Shown here: piece after piece, positions 43,388 through 52,948 of the stretch
Layout of the letters: every line of letters begins with the position of its first letter
How positions within the stretch are numbered: the stretch's first letter is position 1
Origin: Chitinophagaceae bacterium
GTDB taxonomy: Bacteria; Bacteroidota; Bacteroidia; Chitinophagales; Chitinophagaceae
NCBI GenBank assembly: GCA_016786745.1
Contig: JAEUVS010000150.1
Location: 1-58,510, forward strand
Length of the DNA stretch: 58,510 nt
Direction: 5' to 3'
Position numbers and translations under genes: made by a program
The notes under the pieces: model-generated
Seen by the model: only the letters and a program-made list of their open reading frames with translations
Told to the model about the DNA's origin: nothing
Databases searched by the model: none

Positions 43388-44593
43388 TTAAGATTTTACC
43401 GTGTCTTTGCCCAGAACTCCGAGTTCTTTCCCAACTTTCGTAAAGGCCTCCACCGCCTTATCCAACTGTCTTTTATCATGCGCGGCGCTTAGCTGAACGC
43501 GAATACGCGCCTGCCCCTTCGCCACTACCGGGTAAAAGAAACCTATCACATAAATCCCTTCCTCCAGCAGCCTGGCCGCAAATTTCTGTGCCACCACCGC
43601 ATCGTAAAGCATAATAGGAACTATGGGATGATCACCGGGCCTGATGTCAAACCCGGCCTCGGTCATCTTACCGCGGAAATATTTAGTGTTGAATTCCAGT
43701 TTATCCCGGAGCTCCGTCGTCTCACTCAACAAGTCAAGTACGGCAATGCTTGCCCCTACGATAGACGGCGCGACCGTATTCGAAAAAAGATAGGGCCGCG
43801 ACCGTTGTCTAAGCATCTCGATAATAGACTTTCGTCCGCTGGTAAATCCTCCCGAAGCGCCGCCGAGGGCCTTTCCGAGGGTACCTGTTATTATATCGAT
43901 CTTACCCATTACTCCCCTGTATTCATGCGTTCCACGACCGGTTTTGCCAATAAATCCGCTCGAATGACATTCATCGGACATTACAATTGCGTCGTATTTC
44001 CCGGCCAGCTCGCAAATGATATCAAGCCTGGCGATGGTGCCGTCCATGCTGAAACTGCCATCGGTTACAATAATCCTGCTACGTGCGCCTGCCGCCTCCC
44101 TGAGCCTCTCCTCCAGGTCGGCCATGTCGTTATGCTTAAACCTGTACCGGGCGGCTTTACAAAGTCGCACCCCGTCGATGATCGACGCATGGTTAAGTTC
44201 GTCGGAAATAATGGCATCCTGCTCATTAAACAGGGGTTCGAAAACTCCCCCGTTGGCGTCGAATGCGGCTGCGTAAAGGATCGTGTCTTCGGTACCCAGG
44301 AATGCTGAAATCTTGGCCTCCAGCTCTTTATGAATATCCTGGGTGCCGCAAATGAAGCGTACGCTGCTTAGCCCGTATCCCCTGACATCTACATATTTCC
44401 GGGCGGCTTCCATAACTTTGGGATGCGAAGAAAGACCGAGGTAGTTGTTAGCGCAGAAGTTCAGCACTTTTTTGCCGTTCACCGTTATTTCGGCCCCCTG
44501 CGGCGAGGTAATTACTCTTTCAGACTTGTAAAGACCTGCGGCTTTGATCTCCTCAAGTTCCGAGGCAATGCGCTCAACGAATTTGTGGTTCAT
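43388..44593 (-). CDS. kbl: Glycine C-acetyltransferase (2-amino-3-ketobutyrate CoA ligase)
   Basis: Kbl is a PLP enzyme that converts 2-amino-3-oxobutyrate and CoA to glycine and acetyl-CoA in threonine breakdown. The 401-residue protein has NFCANNYLGLSSHP near the N-terminus, SDECHSSGFIGKTGRG, and the PLP lysine in ITGTLGKALGGASGG. The ATG at 44591-44593 gives the family start; upstream residues in the open frame are not conserved. No threonine dehydrogenase gene is adjacent. It heads a minus-strand run with ridA-like, dehydrogenase-like and tsaB genes. Confidence 0.95.
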   Translation of the reverse strand: MNHKFVERIASELEEIKAAGLYKSERVITSPQGAEITVNGKKVLNFCANNYLGLSSHPKVMEAARKYVDVRGYGLSSVRFICGTQDIHKELEAKISAFLGTEDTILYAAAFDANGGVFEPLFNEQDAIISDELNHASIIDGVRLCKAARYRFKHNDMADLEERLREAAGARSRIIVTDGSFSMDGTIARLDIICELAGKYDAIVMSDECHSSGFIGKTGRGTHEYRGVMGKIDIITGTLGKALGGASGGFTSGRKSIIEMLRQRSRPYLFSNTVAPSIVGASIAVLDLLSETTELRDKLEFNTKYFRGKMTEAGFDIRPGDHPIVPIMLYDAVVAQKFAARLLEEGIYVIGFFYPVVAKGQARIRVQLSAAHDKRQLDKAVEAFTKVGKELGVLGKDTVKS

Positions 44594-44611
44594 GGTAATT
44601 TTTATAGAGGG

Positions 44612-44619
44612 CAAAAATA
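44612..44619 (-). promoter_or_regulatory. -7 box of kbl
   Basis: On the minus strand TATTTTTG fits TAnnTTTG exactly and lies 18 nt upstream of the kbl ATG. A TTTT run about 16 bp further upstream is a weak -33 candidate. Confidence 0.45.
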
Positions 44620-44729
44620 AGGGGATTTGAAGCCGAAAAGAATTGAGCCGGTGGCTGTAACAATCCGGTTGCCTTGTGCGTATAACCTGTAATGAGGATT
44701 TTTAAGAGAATTTAGCCGGGTTCCTGCTT

Positions 44730-45221
44730 ATGACCGAACAAGAGTATAACAATTGTGTGAAGGAACATGCCGACAGCGTGTACCGATTCATCCTCAAAAA
44801 TCTCCGCAACCGCGAAGATGCCAGGGATGTGGTACAAACAGCATTTGAGAAAATGTGGACAAATAGGGCAACGGTAGACGGCAGCAGGTCGAAATCGTTT
44901 CTCTTCACCGTCGCATACCACCAGATGATTGATCACATCAGGAAATCGAAGGTGGTAATGATGATAGAAGACACTATAGCAGATGTACCGGTATATTCCC
45001 ATCGCGATGGCGATACAAAGAAAATCCTTGAAAACGCGCTTGCCCGGCTGAATGAAACACAAAGATCGCTCGTACTGCTTAAAGATTATGAAGGATATTC
45101 CTATGAAGAGATCGGAGAAATAACTGGGTTGAGTGCCAGCCAGGTTAAAGTTTACCTGCACAGGGCAAGGATACAATTGAAGAATTATTTGGTGAGTCCT
45201 GAAAACATTCTTGAACAGTGA
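44730..45221 (+). CDS. ECF-type RNA polymerase sigma factor
   Basis: The 163-residue protein has the two sigma domains of ECF factors. Region 2 is at about 12-75 (YRFILKNLRNREDARDVVQ, DVVQTAFEKMW). Region 4 is at about 100-155 with helix-turn-helix YSYEEIGEITGLSASQVKVYLHRAR, quoted in part as EEIGEITGLSASQVKVYLHR. Its stop overlaps the start of the membrane anti-sigma-like gene, so the two are co-expressed. Its target genes are not visible. Confidence 0.94.
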   Translation: MTEQEYNNCVKEHADSVYRFILKNLRNREDARDVVQTAFEKMWTNRATVDGSRSKSFLFTVAYHQMIDHIRKSKVVMMIEDTIADVPVYSHRDGDTKKILENALARLNETQRSLVLLKDYEGYSYEEIGEITGLSASQVKVYLHRARIQLKNYLVSPENILEQ

Positions 45222-46087
45222 AGCAAAAAATTATGCAAATAAACAGGCAGACATACGAAGAGTTTTTCCTTCTTTACGTGGATAACGAACTGAGTGCGGG
45301 CGGGAAGAAAGAGGTAGAAAATTTCATCGCGCAAAATCCCGACCTGCAGGTCGAATTCGACCTCATTAAACAAACTGTAATGGTGCCTGACAACAGCATC
45401 ATCTTCGCCAACAAGGAAGTATTGTTTAAAAACGAGGAAAGCAGAAAGGTAGTGATGATGAGATGGTTCCGTTATGCTGCCGCCGCGGTTATACTTTTAG
45501 CCTTAAGCGTAACAGGCTGGCTGTTCCTCGATGAAAACAAAAGGAACACTCCACCCGTTGCTATACTCGAACCCCAGAAAACTATCGAGCCGGCCCGCAA
45601 TGAGAGTGAAAATATTCCCGGCAATAATTCGACAATAGCCGAAGAACGATCCACTTCCACTACGGTCGAAAAGCAACAGCGCGTGGTTAAGAATACCGCA
45701 GTTAACCTGGAGAATAAAATAAAGGCTTCTTCAAAACCGCAAGTTGTGGAGAATACCAGCACGGAAGAACCGGCCGCGGTAACCGCTCCTTCCACCGAAG
45801 AACCAGGGATCATTACGTCAACGCCTGATCCTATAGAAGTGAATAACGACGTTGTGCTCGCAGAACCGGTAACAGAGCCCATAGATATTGAAGTGGCTCC
45901 CCGGCAAATGGAGGCACCCACGGAACAACAAATCCCGGACGTTCATTATACACAATCAATTAACGAAGAGCGTGAGAAAAGCGACATGATATATTTCGCA
46001 AACACTTCTTTGTCGAAAAAAACAAAACTTCGCGGCGTGTTAAGAAAAGCTACCCGCTACCTTGAGAGAGTTACATCAATTCAATAA
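45218..46087 (+). CDS. Anti-sigma-factor-like membrane protein
   Basis: The 289-residue protein has an N-terminal cytoplasmic segment resembling anti-sigma domains (EEFFLLYVDNELSAGGKKEVE, then FIAQNPDLQ), one membrane helix at about 83-106, and a long periplasmic part rich in Glu, Thr and Pro. No HxxxCxxC zinc motif is seen. The GTG at 45218 overlaps the sigma stop codon (GTGA); an ATG at 45233 is a second choice. Position after an ECF factor gives it the anti-sigma role; sequence support is moderate. Confidence 0.8.
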   Translation: MKQKIMQINRQTYEEFFLLYVDNELSAGGKKEVENFIAQNPDLQVEFDLIKQTVMVPDNSIIFANKEVLFKNEESRKVVMMRWFRYAAAAVILLALSVTGWLFLDENKRNTPPVAILEPQKTIEPARNESENIPGNNSTIAEERSTSTTVEKQQRVVKNTAVNLENKIKASSKPQVVENTSTEEPAAVTAPSTEEPGIITSTPDPIEVNNDVVLAEPVTEPIDIEVAPRQMEAPTEQQIPDVHYTQSINEEREKSDMIYFANTSLSKKTKLRGVLRKATRYLERVTSIQ

Positions 46088-46103
46088 TTTGAACCTATCA
46101 ACG

Positions 46104-46925
46104 ATGAAACAGGTATTTACTCTACTGGCCTTCGTGTGCCTGGCCATGGAAGGAATTGCACAGGATACGACAACCGTACCGGATAAAGACACTATCAGGG
46201 TAGGAAACATCATCATAGTAAGAAGTGGAAAAGACCGCGGACGAACGTATTACGATTCATCCGAGCACCGCTTCAAACGCACGCAGAGCAACGTTACCAC
46301 CAACTGGTTCGTTACCGACATCGGTGTAAACCAGGTTAACGACAAAACAAATTACGCCCAGGCCATTGCAAACGGTTACTTACCTGCAGGCGCAAACGAA
46401 AACTGGTTCGACCAGCGGTTCATAAAATCCACCAATGTAAATATCTGGTTCTTCGTACAACGCCTGAACATGATAGAGCATGTCGTGAACCTGAAATACG
46501 GACTCGGAATAGAACTTAACAACTACCGCTACACCGACCCTATACGTTTTCAAAAAGAAAACCAACCACTGGTAATAATGGAGAATGTCAGTTATAAAAA
46601 GAATAAGCTCGCTGCCGATTACGTCACCGTTCCTCTGATGCTCAACTTCAACTTCACACCTAACCGCAGGGATCTTGGATTTGGTTTCAGTGCAGGTATG
46701 AGCGCGGGATATCTTTATTCAGCACGGCAAAAAACAGTAGGCGGTGGTTTGGGTAAGAAGAAAGAACACGATGATTTTGATTTGAGAAAAGTGAAGCTCG
46801 CTTACATTGCTGAAATCAGTCTCGGCCCTGTGCGGCTCTATGGATCGTATGCAACGAGAAGCATGTTTAAGAACGGCCTCGACCAAACTCCATATAGCTT
46901 TGGTATAAGGGCGTCGAGCTGGTAA
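46104..46925 (+). CDS. Outer-membrane beta-barrel protein
   Basis: The 273-residue protein has a signal peptide (MKQVFTLLAFVCLAMEGIAQ) and alternating hydrophobic/polar strands typical of a beta-barrel, ending in a tryptophan (IRASSW). The ATG at 46104 is chosen because it heads the signal peptide; an upstream ATG at 46062 lies inside the anti-sigma gene. It follows the sigma/anti-sigma pair by 16 bp, so it may be the surface partner of that system. The function is unknown. Confidence 0.83.
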   Translation: MKQVFTLLAFVCLAMEGIAQDTTTVPDKDTIRVGNIIIVRSGKDRGRTYYDSSEHRFKRTQSNVTTNWFVTDIGVNQVNDKTNYAQAIANGYLPAGANENWFDQRFIKSTNVNIWFFVQRLNMIEHVVNLKYGLGIELNNYRYTDPIRFQKENQPLVIMENVSYKKNKLAADYVTVPLMLNFNFTPNRRDLGFGFSAGMSAGYLYSARQKTVGGGLGKKKEHDDFDLRKVKLAYIAEISLGPVRLYGSYATRSMFKNGLDQTPYSFGIRASSW

Positions 46926-47369
46926 TTATTTTTTGTTTACGAGCCACGCGCCGGCAACAAGTAAACAAATTCCGAAAAATTTCTGGAGAGTTACGGGGTT
47001 GGGTTTCATGCCAAGCACCCCAAAGTGGTCCATCAATACCGCAGTGACCAATTGTCCTGCCACAATCAGGACAAACATGTTACCCGCCCCGATTTGCGAC
47101 ACCGATAAAAGAGTAACCGTCACAACAAAAGCGCCCAGTAATCCCCCGGTGTATTTGTACCAGTTGATCCCTGAATATTCCGACATACCGGGCAGCGCAT
47201 CTTTCGAAAAAATCAAAAGAATTCCAAGCGCAGCTGTTCCTACAACAAAAGAAATAAACGCGGCCATCAAAGGATGTTGAATAGCAAGGCGTAACTGGCT
47301 GTTGATACCCGACTGAACGGTTATGGCGATACCTGCGAAAACAGGCAGTAAATAAAAGAGGATTTTCAT
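46926..47369 (-). CDS. DMT-superfamily transporter (YdcZ/DUF606 type)
   Basis: The 147-residue protein has five predicted membrane helices and the DUF606 pattern (GINSQLRLAIQHPLMAAFISFVVGT in part as GINSQLRLAIQHPLMA; VAGQLVTAVLMDHFG; LLVAGAWLVNK). Its TAA directly abuts the stop of the convergent barrel gene. The substrate is unknown. Confidence 0.88.
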   Translation of the reverse strand: MKILFYLLPVFAGIAITVQSGINSQLRLAIQHPLMAAFISFVVGTAALGILLIFSKDALPGMSEYSGINWYKYTGGLLGAFVVTVTLLSVSQIGAGNMFVLIVAGQLVTAVLMDHFGVLGMKPNPVTLQKFFGICLLVAGAWLVNKK

Positions 47370-47528
47370 AACAGGAAAAGTACGAAAACAGATTTTGTTA
47401 AACTTTCCTCGCCCCGAAATAATGTAGTTGGATGAACGTTACTTTTACTGCTGTAACCGGTTCGTTAATTTTAATTTCGTACTTAAACTTTCATTGCTAT
47501 CGCCCGTCTTTACTTTTAAAAGTGACCT

Positions 47529-48083
47529 ATGAACAGAATCATCCTCGCGGGCACATTCATAGCAGCAATCCTCGGACTTTTCGCTTTTCGCAATATCAGC
47601 AACAGGTTTGTAAACAAAAGATCATTTACGGCTGCGCCCACAGGTACTGTTTATATTATTGTAGATAAATCCGACTACGAATTACAGGTGTATGATGAAA
47701 TAGGATGGTATGCAACTTACCCGGTTGTATTCGGCAGCAAATCTCTCGACGATAAAATGATCGAAGGAGATAGAAAAACGCCAGAAGGCACTTTCCGGAT
47801 AGTGAATAAAGGGCCGCATGCGAAGTGGCATAAAATAATGATGCTCGATTACCCGACTAAAGAAAGCTGGGAGAAATTTAACCGTCGCAAAGCGATGGGT
47901 GTAATTTCCAGGTCAGCAAAAATCGGCGGGGGCATCGCGATTCATGGAACATGGCCCAATGATAATATTGTGGTAGATGACTACACGAATTGGACACAGG
48001 GTTGCGTGTCGCTGCGCAATGCTGATATAGATGAAATCTTTTCGTTCACCCCTTCAGGTACGAAAGTGATGATTAGAAAATAA
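47529..48083 (+). CDS. L,D-transpeptidase (YkuD domain)
   Basis: The 184-residue protein has an N-terminal membrane/signal segment (about 5-20). A YkuD domain follows at about 38-183 with catalytic motif H139-G140-T and C159 (WTQGCVSLRNADI). Such enzymes make 3-3 cross-links or attach proteins to peptidoglycan in the periplasm. It starts at ATG 47529, 11 nt after a TACTTTTA -7-like box. A heptad repeat follows its stop. Confidence 0.9.
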   Translation: MNRIILAGTFIAAILGLFAFRNISNRFVNKRSFTAAPTGTVYIIVDKSDYELQVYDEIGWYATYPVVFGSKSLDDKMIEGDRKTPEGTFRIVNKGPHAKWHKIMMLDYPTKESWEKFNRRKAMGVISRSAKIGGGIAIHGTWPNDNIVVDDYTNWTQGCVSLRNADIDEIFSFTPSGTKVMIRK

Positions 48084-48086
48084 GAA

Positions 48087-48107
48087 GCGTGAGGCGTGAG
48101 GCGTGAA
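48087..48107 (+). repeat. Heptad repeat GCGTGAG x3
   Basis: Three 7-bp units (GCGTGAG, GCGTGAG, GCGTGAA) lie four bases after the transpeptidase stop and five bases before the acs stop. They fill the convergent gap and share the GTGA core with the CGTGAAT heptads at 8324 and 9641. Confidence 0.8.
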
Positions 48108-48112
48108 GCCTT

Positions 48113-50026
48113 TTAAACCTTTCCGTTTTTTATATCCTCCACTACCGCCGGATCCAACAACGTAGTTGTATCTCCTATATTCTTCATCTCCCCTTCGGCA
48201 ATCTTCCTCAAAATGCGACGCATGATTTTACCGCTTCGCGTTTTCGGCAGGCCTCTCACAAACTGAATCTTGTCGGGTTTGGCAATTGCACCAATTATCC
48301 TCGCAACTGTTGAACTGATATCTTTTCGCATCAGCTCCACATCTTCGGGCTCCTGTCCGCATATCACATACGCATAAATACCCTGCCCTTTTATATCATG
48401 GGGATATCCAACAACAGCACTTTCAACAACGCCCGAATGCATGTTGATAGCATTTTCAACTTCAGCGGTTCCGATCCTGTGACCGCTAACGTTTAACACA
48501 TCATCCACTCGGCCGGTAATCCTGTAATATCCATTTTCATCACGCAGGCATCCATCACCGGTAAAATACAGGTCATCGTACGTTGCAAAATAATTGAGGC
48601 GGCATCTTTCATGATCGCCATAGGTCGTTCTCAGCATACCTGGCCAGGGAAATTTCAGACACAGGTTTCCACTAACCCCGTTCCCCTGTATCTCTTTTCC
48701 TTTTTCATCTATCAGCGCAGGTTGTACGCCGGGCAGCGGCAACGTGGCAAAAGAAGGTTTCGATGGAGTTACGCCTGCCAGGTTCGAGATCATGATGCCG
48801 GCTGTTTCCGTTTGCCACCATGTGTCAACGACCGGGCACTTCTTCTTACCCACAAATTCATCATACCAGTGCCATGCCTCTTCGTTGATCGGTTCTCCAA
48901 CGGTTCCCAAAACTTTCAGTGAACTTAAATCGCGGCTGAGCACGGGTTCTGTTCCGTAGCTCATCAGCGAGCGTATCGCAGTAGGTGCGGTGTATAGAAT
49001 ATTTACCTTGTATTTATCAACTATATCCCAGAACCTGCCGGCGTCGGGCCATGTGGGGATACCTTCAAACATCAACGATGTGGCACCCGCGCTTAATGGT
49101 CCGTACACGATGTAACTGTGACCGGTGATCCATCCGATATCAGCGGTACAGAAATGTATATTGCCTGGTTTGTATTGAAAAACATTTACAAACGTATAGT
49201 TCGTGTACACCATATAGCCTGCGCAGGTATGTACAACGCCTTTGGGTTTGCCCGTAGAGCCGGAAGTGTATAAAATGAACAGCATGTCTTCAGCATCCAT
49301 TTCTTCGGCCGGAAAATCCGGGTTTCCCTGCTGTTCCACTTTCCTTATCTCGTCTTCCCACCAAACATCACGGTTCCTGATCATGCTTACAGGCGTTTTT
49401 GTGCGGGTCAGCACGATCACTCTTTCCACAAACGGGCACCTTTCGAGCGCATCGTCAATTACGCTTTTCAGCGGAATTTCCTTATTGCCACGGAATGCGC
49501 CATCGCAGGTGATTACAAACCTTGCCTGCGCATCCTGCAGGCGATCCGAAATGCTTTGCGCGCTGAAACCGCCAAATACCACGGAATGTATCGCGCCAAG
49601 CCGCGCACAAGCCAGTACAGCAATCGCGAGTTCGGGAACCATGCCCATGTAGATGCAGACCCTGTCGCCTTTTTTAACGCCGTTATTCTTTAATACGTTC
49701 GAAAACTGCTTCACTTTAAAAAGCAGGTCCGAGTAGGTGAGTGTTCGTGTAGCTTCGTTAGGATCGTTAGGTTCCCATATTATAGCGGGTGAATCACCGA
49801 GGTTCGCAATATGCCTGTCGAGGCAGTTTTCCGTAATATTCAACTTTCCTCCGGCGAACCATTTTACATTCGGCTCTTTAAAATTCCAGGAAAGAACATT
49901 GTCCCACTTCTTCTTCCACAAAAACTGCGAAGCGATGTTCGACCAGAAGCCTTCAGGGTCTTCAACACTTTTTTTGTAGTCGCGGTGATACTGTTCTAAA
50001 CTGGTAATCTGGTAAGGAATGGCCAT
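48113..50026 (-). CDS. acs: Acetyl-CoA synthetase
   Basis: Acs activates acetate with ATP and CoA to acetyl-CoA. The 637-residue adenylating enzyme carries the P-loop-like YTSGSTGKPKGVVHT, the core DTWWQTETAG, YFTGDGCLRDENGYY, and the C-terminal PKTRSGKIMRR, whose lysine is the acetylation-controlled site in this family. The ATG at 50024-50026 is preferred to the upstream M at 50059, which adds 11 unconserved residues. A TAATTTTA -7-like box lies about 43 nt upstream. Confidence 0.97.
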   Translation of the reverse strand: MAIPYQITSLEQYHRDYKKSVEDPEGFWSNIASQFLWKKKWDNVLSWNFKEPNVKWFAGGKLNITENCLDRHIANLGDSPAIIWEPNDPNEATRTLTYSDLLFKVKQFSNVLKNNGVKKGDRVCIYMGMVPELAIAVLACARLGAIHSVVFGGFSAQSISDRLQDAQARFVITCDGAFRGNKEIPLKSVIDDALERCPFVERVIVLTRTKTPVSMIRNRDVWWEDEIRKVEQQGNPDFPAEEMDAEDMLFILYTSGSTGKPKGVVHTCAGYMVYTNYTFVNVFQYKPGNIHFCTADIGWITGHSYIVYGPLSAGATSLMFEGIPTWPDAGRFWDIVDKYKVNILYTAPTAIRSLMSYGTEPVLSRDLSSLKVLGTVGEPINEEAWHWYDEFVGKKKCPVVDTWWQTETAGIMISNLAGVTPSKPSFATLPLPGVQPALIDEKGKEIQGNGVSGNLCLKFPWPGMLRTTYGDHERCRLNYFATYDDLYFTGDGCLRDENGYYRITGRVDDVLNVSGHRIGTAEVENAINMHSGVVESAVVGYPHDIKGQGIYAYVICGQEPEDVELMRKDISSTVARIIGAIAKPDKIQFVRGLPKTRSGKIMRRILRKIAEGEMKNIGDTTTLLDPAVVEDIKNGKV

Positions 50027-50089
50027 TGCAATCAAAATTTTTAAAAAGCAGTTAAACAATGAGAGCTCTAAAATTAAGGCAGTTCGGTC

Positions 50090-50485
50090 ATGAAATTGTT
50101 AAAAAAACCTAATCAATTTTATCAATCGTTTGCACGGTATATATTTGCCGCTGTGAATGGAAGGAAGAAAATAAAAAAAATATACTCTACGGGAACTCTT
50201 CTCTCGGTGGTGCTCATGATATTTTGCCTTACCTTCCTTACTTCTCTTAATTATTTCATCTATTCATCCGACAGCGAAGTAATCACTCAAAACACTTCAC
50301 CGTCGGGGCCCACAGAAGAGAAATCCGGCAACACGGGATTCTCTATCACTGAAGAAATACTTCACGAAAGTTCATTTGAATTCGATCGCAAATTTACTGA
50401 CGATTCATCGCTCAAGCATATTGCTGAAGCCGAAAAGCTGCAGATTATACATCCGGAACTGATATTGCGTCCTCCCCGGTCGTAG
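50090..50485 (+). CDS. Small single-helix membrane protein, function unknown
   Basis: The 131-residue protein has a basic N-terminus, one membrane helix at about 37-58, and a hydrophilic tail rich in Ser, Thr and Glu. I recognise no family. It sits between acs and the SulP gene, on the SulP strand with a 107-bp gap. Confidence 0.55.
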   Translation: MKLLKKPNQFYQSFARYIFAAVNGRKKIKKIYSTGTLLSVVLMIFCLTFLTSLNYFIYSSDSEVITQNTSPSGPTEEKSGNTGFSITEEILHESSFEFDRKFTDDSSLKHIAEAEKLQIIHPELILRPPRS

Positions 50486-50592
50486 CATTTCCGTTTTCCT
50501 TTTTTCCCATTTATAATTTTCGATTGCATCCGCGCTGCGCGCATACTCATGGTGCACGCCGCGAAATTGTATAATCTTCAATCCTCCAGAAA

Positions 50593-52197
50593 GTGAAAAA
50601 GTTTACGAGTTATGTTACGTCATTGAAATATGACTTTCCTTCTTCTATTGTTGTTTTTCTCGTTGCCCTCCCGTTGTGCCTTGGCATCGCACTGGGCTCG
50701 AACGCGCCTTTGTTTTCCGGTATTATCGCCGGTATTGTAGGCGGTATAGTGATAGGATCACTGAGCGGATCGCAGCTGAGCGTGAGCGGTCCGGCAGCAG
50801 GATTAACAGCTATTGTGGCCGCTGCCATCGGCAAGCTGCAGGTGTATGAAATATTTCTTCTCGCAGTAGTGCTCGGTGGTATAATTCAGCTGGTGTTTGG
50901 ATTTCTCAAGGCGGGCATCCTCGGCGACTATATTCCTTACAGTGTAATTAAAGGAATGCTCGCTGCAATCGGGTTAATTCTTATCCTCAAGCAGTTGCCT
51001 CATATGGTTGGATACGATACCGATTTCCAGGGCGATGAAACGTTTCAGCAGAAAGATGGCAGTAACACGTTCAGTGGAATCTTCCGCTCATTTCAGCATA
51101 TCGTTCCTCTCGCATTGCTTATAGGAGTTGCTGCAATACTTATCCAGGTTTTGTGGGAGAAAGTGCTCACCAAAAAACACAGGATGTTCTCTTTGATACC
51201 CGCACCACTTATTGTGGTGGCAGTGGGTATCCTGATAAACGAATATTTCAAAACCAGTAATCCTTCGTTTGCTTTGAACGATAACCTGCTCGTGGCTATT
51301 CCGGTTGCAGAATCGGTACAGGATTTTGCTTCATTCTTTACATTCCCCGATTTTTCGGCACTCGCGAATTTCGCGGTGTGGAGTTCCGCAATCACGATAG
51401 CGATAGTAGCAAGTCTTGAAACACTTCTTAATATCGAAGCGGCCGATGAGCTGGATCCCTATAAAAGGGTTACACCTACGAACCGTGAGCTTAAGGCACA
51501 GGGTGTGGGAAATATCGTGTCGGGCTTGCTCGGGGGGTTGCCGCTCACTTCTGTTATCGTGAGAACATCGGCTAATATCAACGCTGGCGCGAGAACAAAA
51601 ATGTCGACTATCATTCACGGATGCCTGTTGCTGCTTTCGGTGGCGCTTGCTCCGCGCATCCTTAACCTTATACCTCTTTCTGCGCTTGCGGGTATTCTTA
51701 TCTATACCGGGTTTAAACTCGTTAAGCCGGCCATTATCAGGGAATTTTACCGCAAAGGCGCTACACAGTTTGTGCCGTTTGTTGTAACGGTTGTAGCCAT
51801 TTTGTTTACCGACCTGCTGGTAGGAATTTTTATCGGTTGCATCGCCGGCATGTTCTTCGTTGTACGCAGTAACTTCAAAACAGCTGTTTTTGTAGTGCAC
51901 GACAATAATAACTACCTGTTCCGTTTAAGGAAAGATGTATCATTTCTGAATAAGCCCATTATCAGGAGAAAGCTGGAAAGAGTACCCGAAAATTGCAGCG
52001 TGCTCATCGATACTACCCGGGCCGACTTTATCGACATGGACATTATCGAAGTAATTGAAGATTTCATGCTGCATGCGCCGCTGAAAAATATTACTGTTGA
52101 ATTAAGAAAAAGCAGTTATAAAACACAGGGATTTACAGTCGAAAAAACCACTATTCATGAAAAAGTGGTGGTAACCGAAACCTCCGAAAATTTGTAG
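50593..52197 (+). CDS. SulP-family anion transporter with degenerate STAS domain
   Basis: The 534-residue protein has the SulP core of about 12 helices at residues 15-430: PLCLGIALGSNAPLFSG, LSGSQLSVSGPAAG, and LNIEAADELDPYKR. A C-terminal STAS-like domain at about 445-515 (CSVLIDTTRADFIDMDIIEVI) follows and is less typical. Members move sulfate, bicarbonate or chloride; the substrate cannot be named. It starts at GTG 50593 with no in-frame ATG near. A TAATCTTC -7-like box ends 12 nt upstream. No carbonic anhydrase gene is adjacent. Confidence 0.92.
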   Translation: MKKFTSYVTSLKYDFPSSIVVFLVALPLCLGIALGSNAPLFSGIIAGIVGGIVIGSLSGSQLSVSGPAAGLTAIVAAAIGKLQVYEIFLLAVVLGGIIQLVFGFLKAGILGDYIPYSVIKGMLAAIGLILILKQLPHMVGYDTDFQGDETFQQKDGSNTFSGIFRSFQHIVPLALLIGVAAILIQVLWEKVLTKKHRMFSLIPAPLIVVAVGILINEYFKTSNPSFALNDNLLVAIPVAESVQDFASFFTFPDFSALANFAVWSSAITIAIVASLETLLNIEAADELDPYKRVTPTNRELKAQGVGNIVSGLLGGLPLTSVIVRTSANINAGARTKMSTIIHGCLLLLSVALAPRILNLIPLSALAGILIYTGFKLVKPAIIREFYRKGATQFVPFVVTVVAILFTDLLVGIFIGCIAGMFFVVRSNFKTAVFVVHDNNNYLFRLRKDVSFLNKPIIRRKLERVPENCSVLIDTTRADFIDMDIIEVIEDFMLHAPLKNITVELRKSSYKTQGFTVEKTTIHEKVVVTETSENL

Positions 52198-52218
52198 CAG
52201 GCTTTTACATTTTTGCTG

Positions 52219-52226
52219 TAGGTTTG
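52219..52226 (+). promoter_or_regulatory. -7 box of gldA-like gene
   Basis: TAGGTTTG fits TAnnTTTG exactly and ends five bases before the ATG at 52232, giving a near-leaderless transcript. A TTTG at 52191-52194 is 24 bp upstream, a little far for a -33 element. Confidence 0.45.
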
Positions 52227-52231
52227 CCGCC

Positions 52232-52948
52232 ATGTCCATCGAAGTGTCGCAACTCACCAGGATGTACGGTGAACAAAAGGCTGTTGATGACATCTCTTTC
52301 AGCTTAAACAGGGGTGAAATTGTGGGTTTTCTCGGCCCTAATGGCGCTGGAAAATCCACCACCATGAAAATTATTACGGGGTATCTCAAGCCGAGCCAGG
52401 GCACTGCTGTGGTATGTGGTATTGATGTACAGCAAAACCCCATTGCTGTAAAAAGAAAAATCGGCTATCTCCCCGAAGCGAATCCTCTTTACTACGACAT
52501 GTACGTACAGGAATACCTGTACTTCGTGGCCGACGTTCATGGCCTGCCGAATAAGAAACAAAAAATAAAAGATATAGTTGATACTGTGGGCCTCACCCCG
52601 GAACGCAGAAAAAAAACGGGACAGCTTTCTAAAGGTTACAAGCAACGTGTGGGACTTGCTGCCGCTCTACTGCACGACCCGGAGGTGCTTGTGCTCGATG
52701 AACCCACTACCGGGCTCGATCCCAACCAGATTGTTGAAATAAGGGAACTGATCCGTAACCTCGGAAAAAATAAAACTGTGCTTTTTTCAACTCATATTTT
52801 ACAGGAAGTGGAGGCGATCTGCGATCGCGTAATTATCATCAATAAGGGGCGCCTTGCGGCGAATGGAACGTTGGATGAGTTGAAAACAGGACACGAGGGA
52901 AAATCACTCGAAGAAATATTCAAAAACTTAACAACCAACAATAATTAA
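52232..52948 (+). CDS. gldA: ABC transporter ATP-binding protein, GldA-like
   Basis: The 238-residue ATPase has Walker A GPNGAGKST, the signature motif LSKGYKQRVGLAAALLHDP, Walker B VLVLDEPTTGLDP, and the switch His in FSTHILQEVE. The pattern YLPEANPLYYDMYVQEYL resembles GldA of Flavobacterium, an ATPase linked to gliding and T9SS function. Its permease partners (GldF/GldG) are not in the window, so GldA identity is likely but not proven. Its last codons are part of the repeat that contains the eno 5' fragment. Confidence 0.85.
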   Translation: MSIEVSQLTRMYGEQKAVDDISFSLNRGEIVGFLGPNGAGKSTTMKIITGYLKPSQGTAVVCGIDVQQNPIAVKRKIGYLPEANPLYYDMYVQEYLYFVADVHGLPNKKQKIKDIVDTVGLTPERRKKTGQLSKGYKQRVGLAAALLHDPEVLVLDEPTTGLDPNQIVEIRELIRNLGKNKTVLFSTHILQEVEAICDRVIIINKGRLAANGTLDELKTGHEGKSLEEIFKNLTTNNN

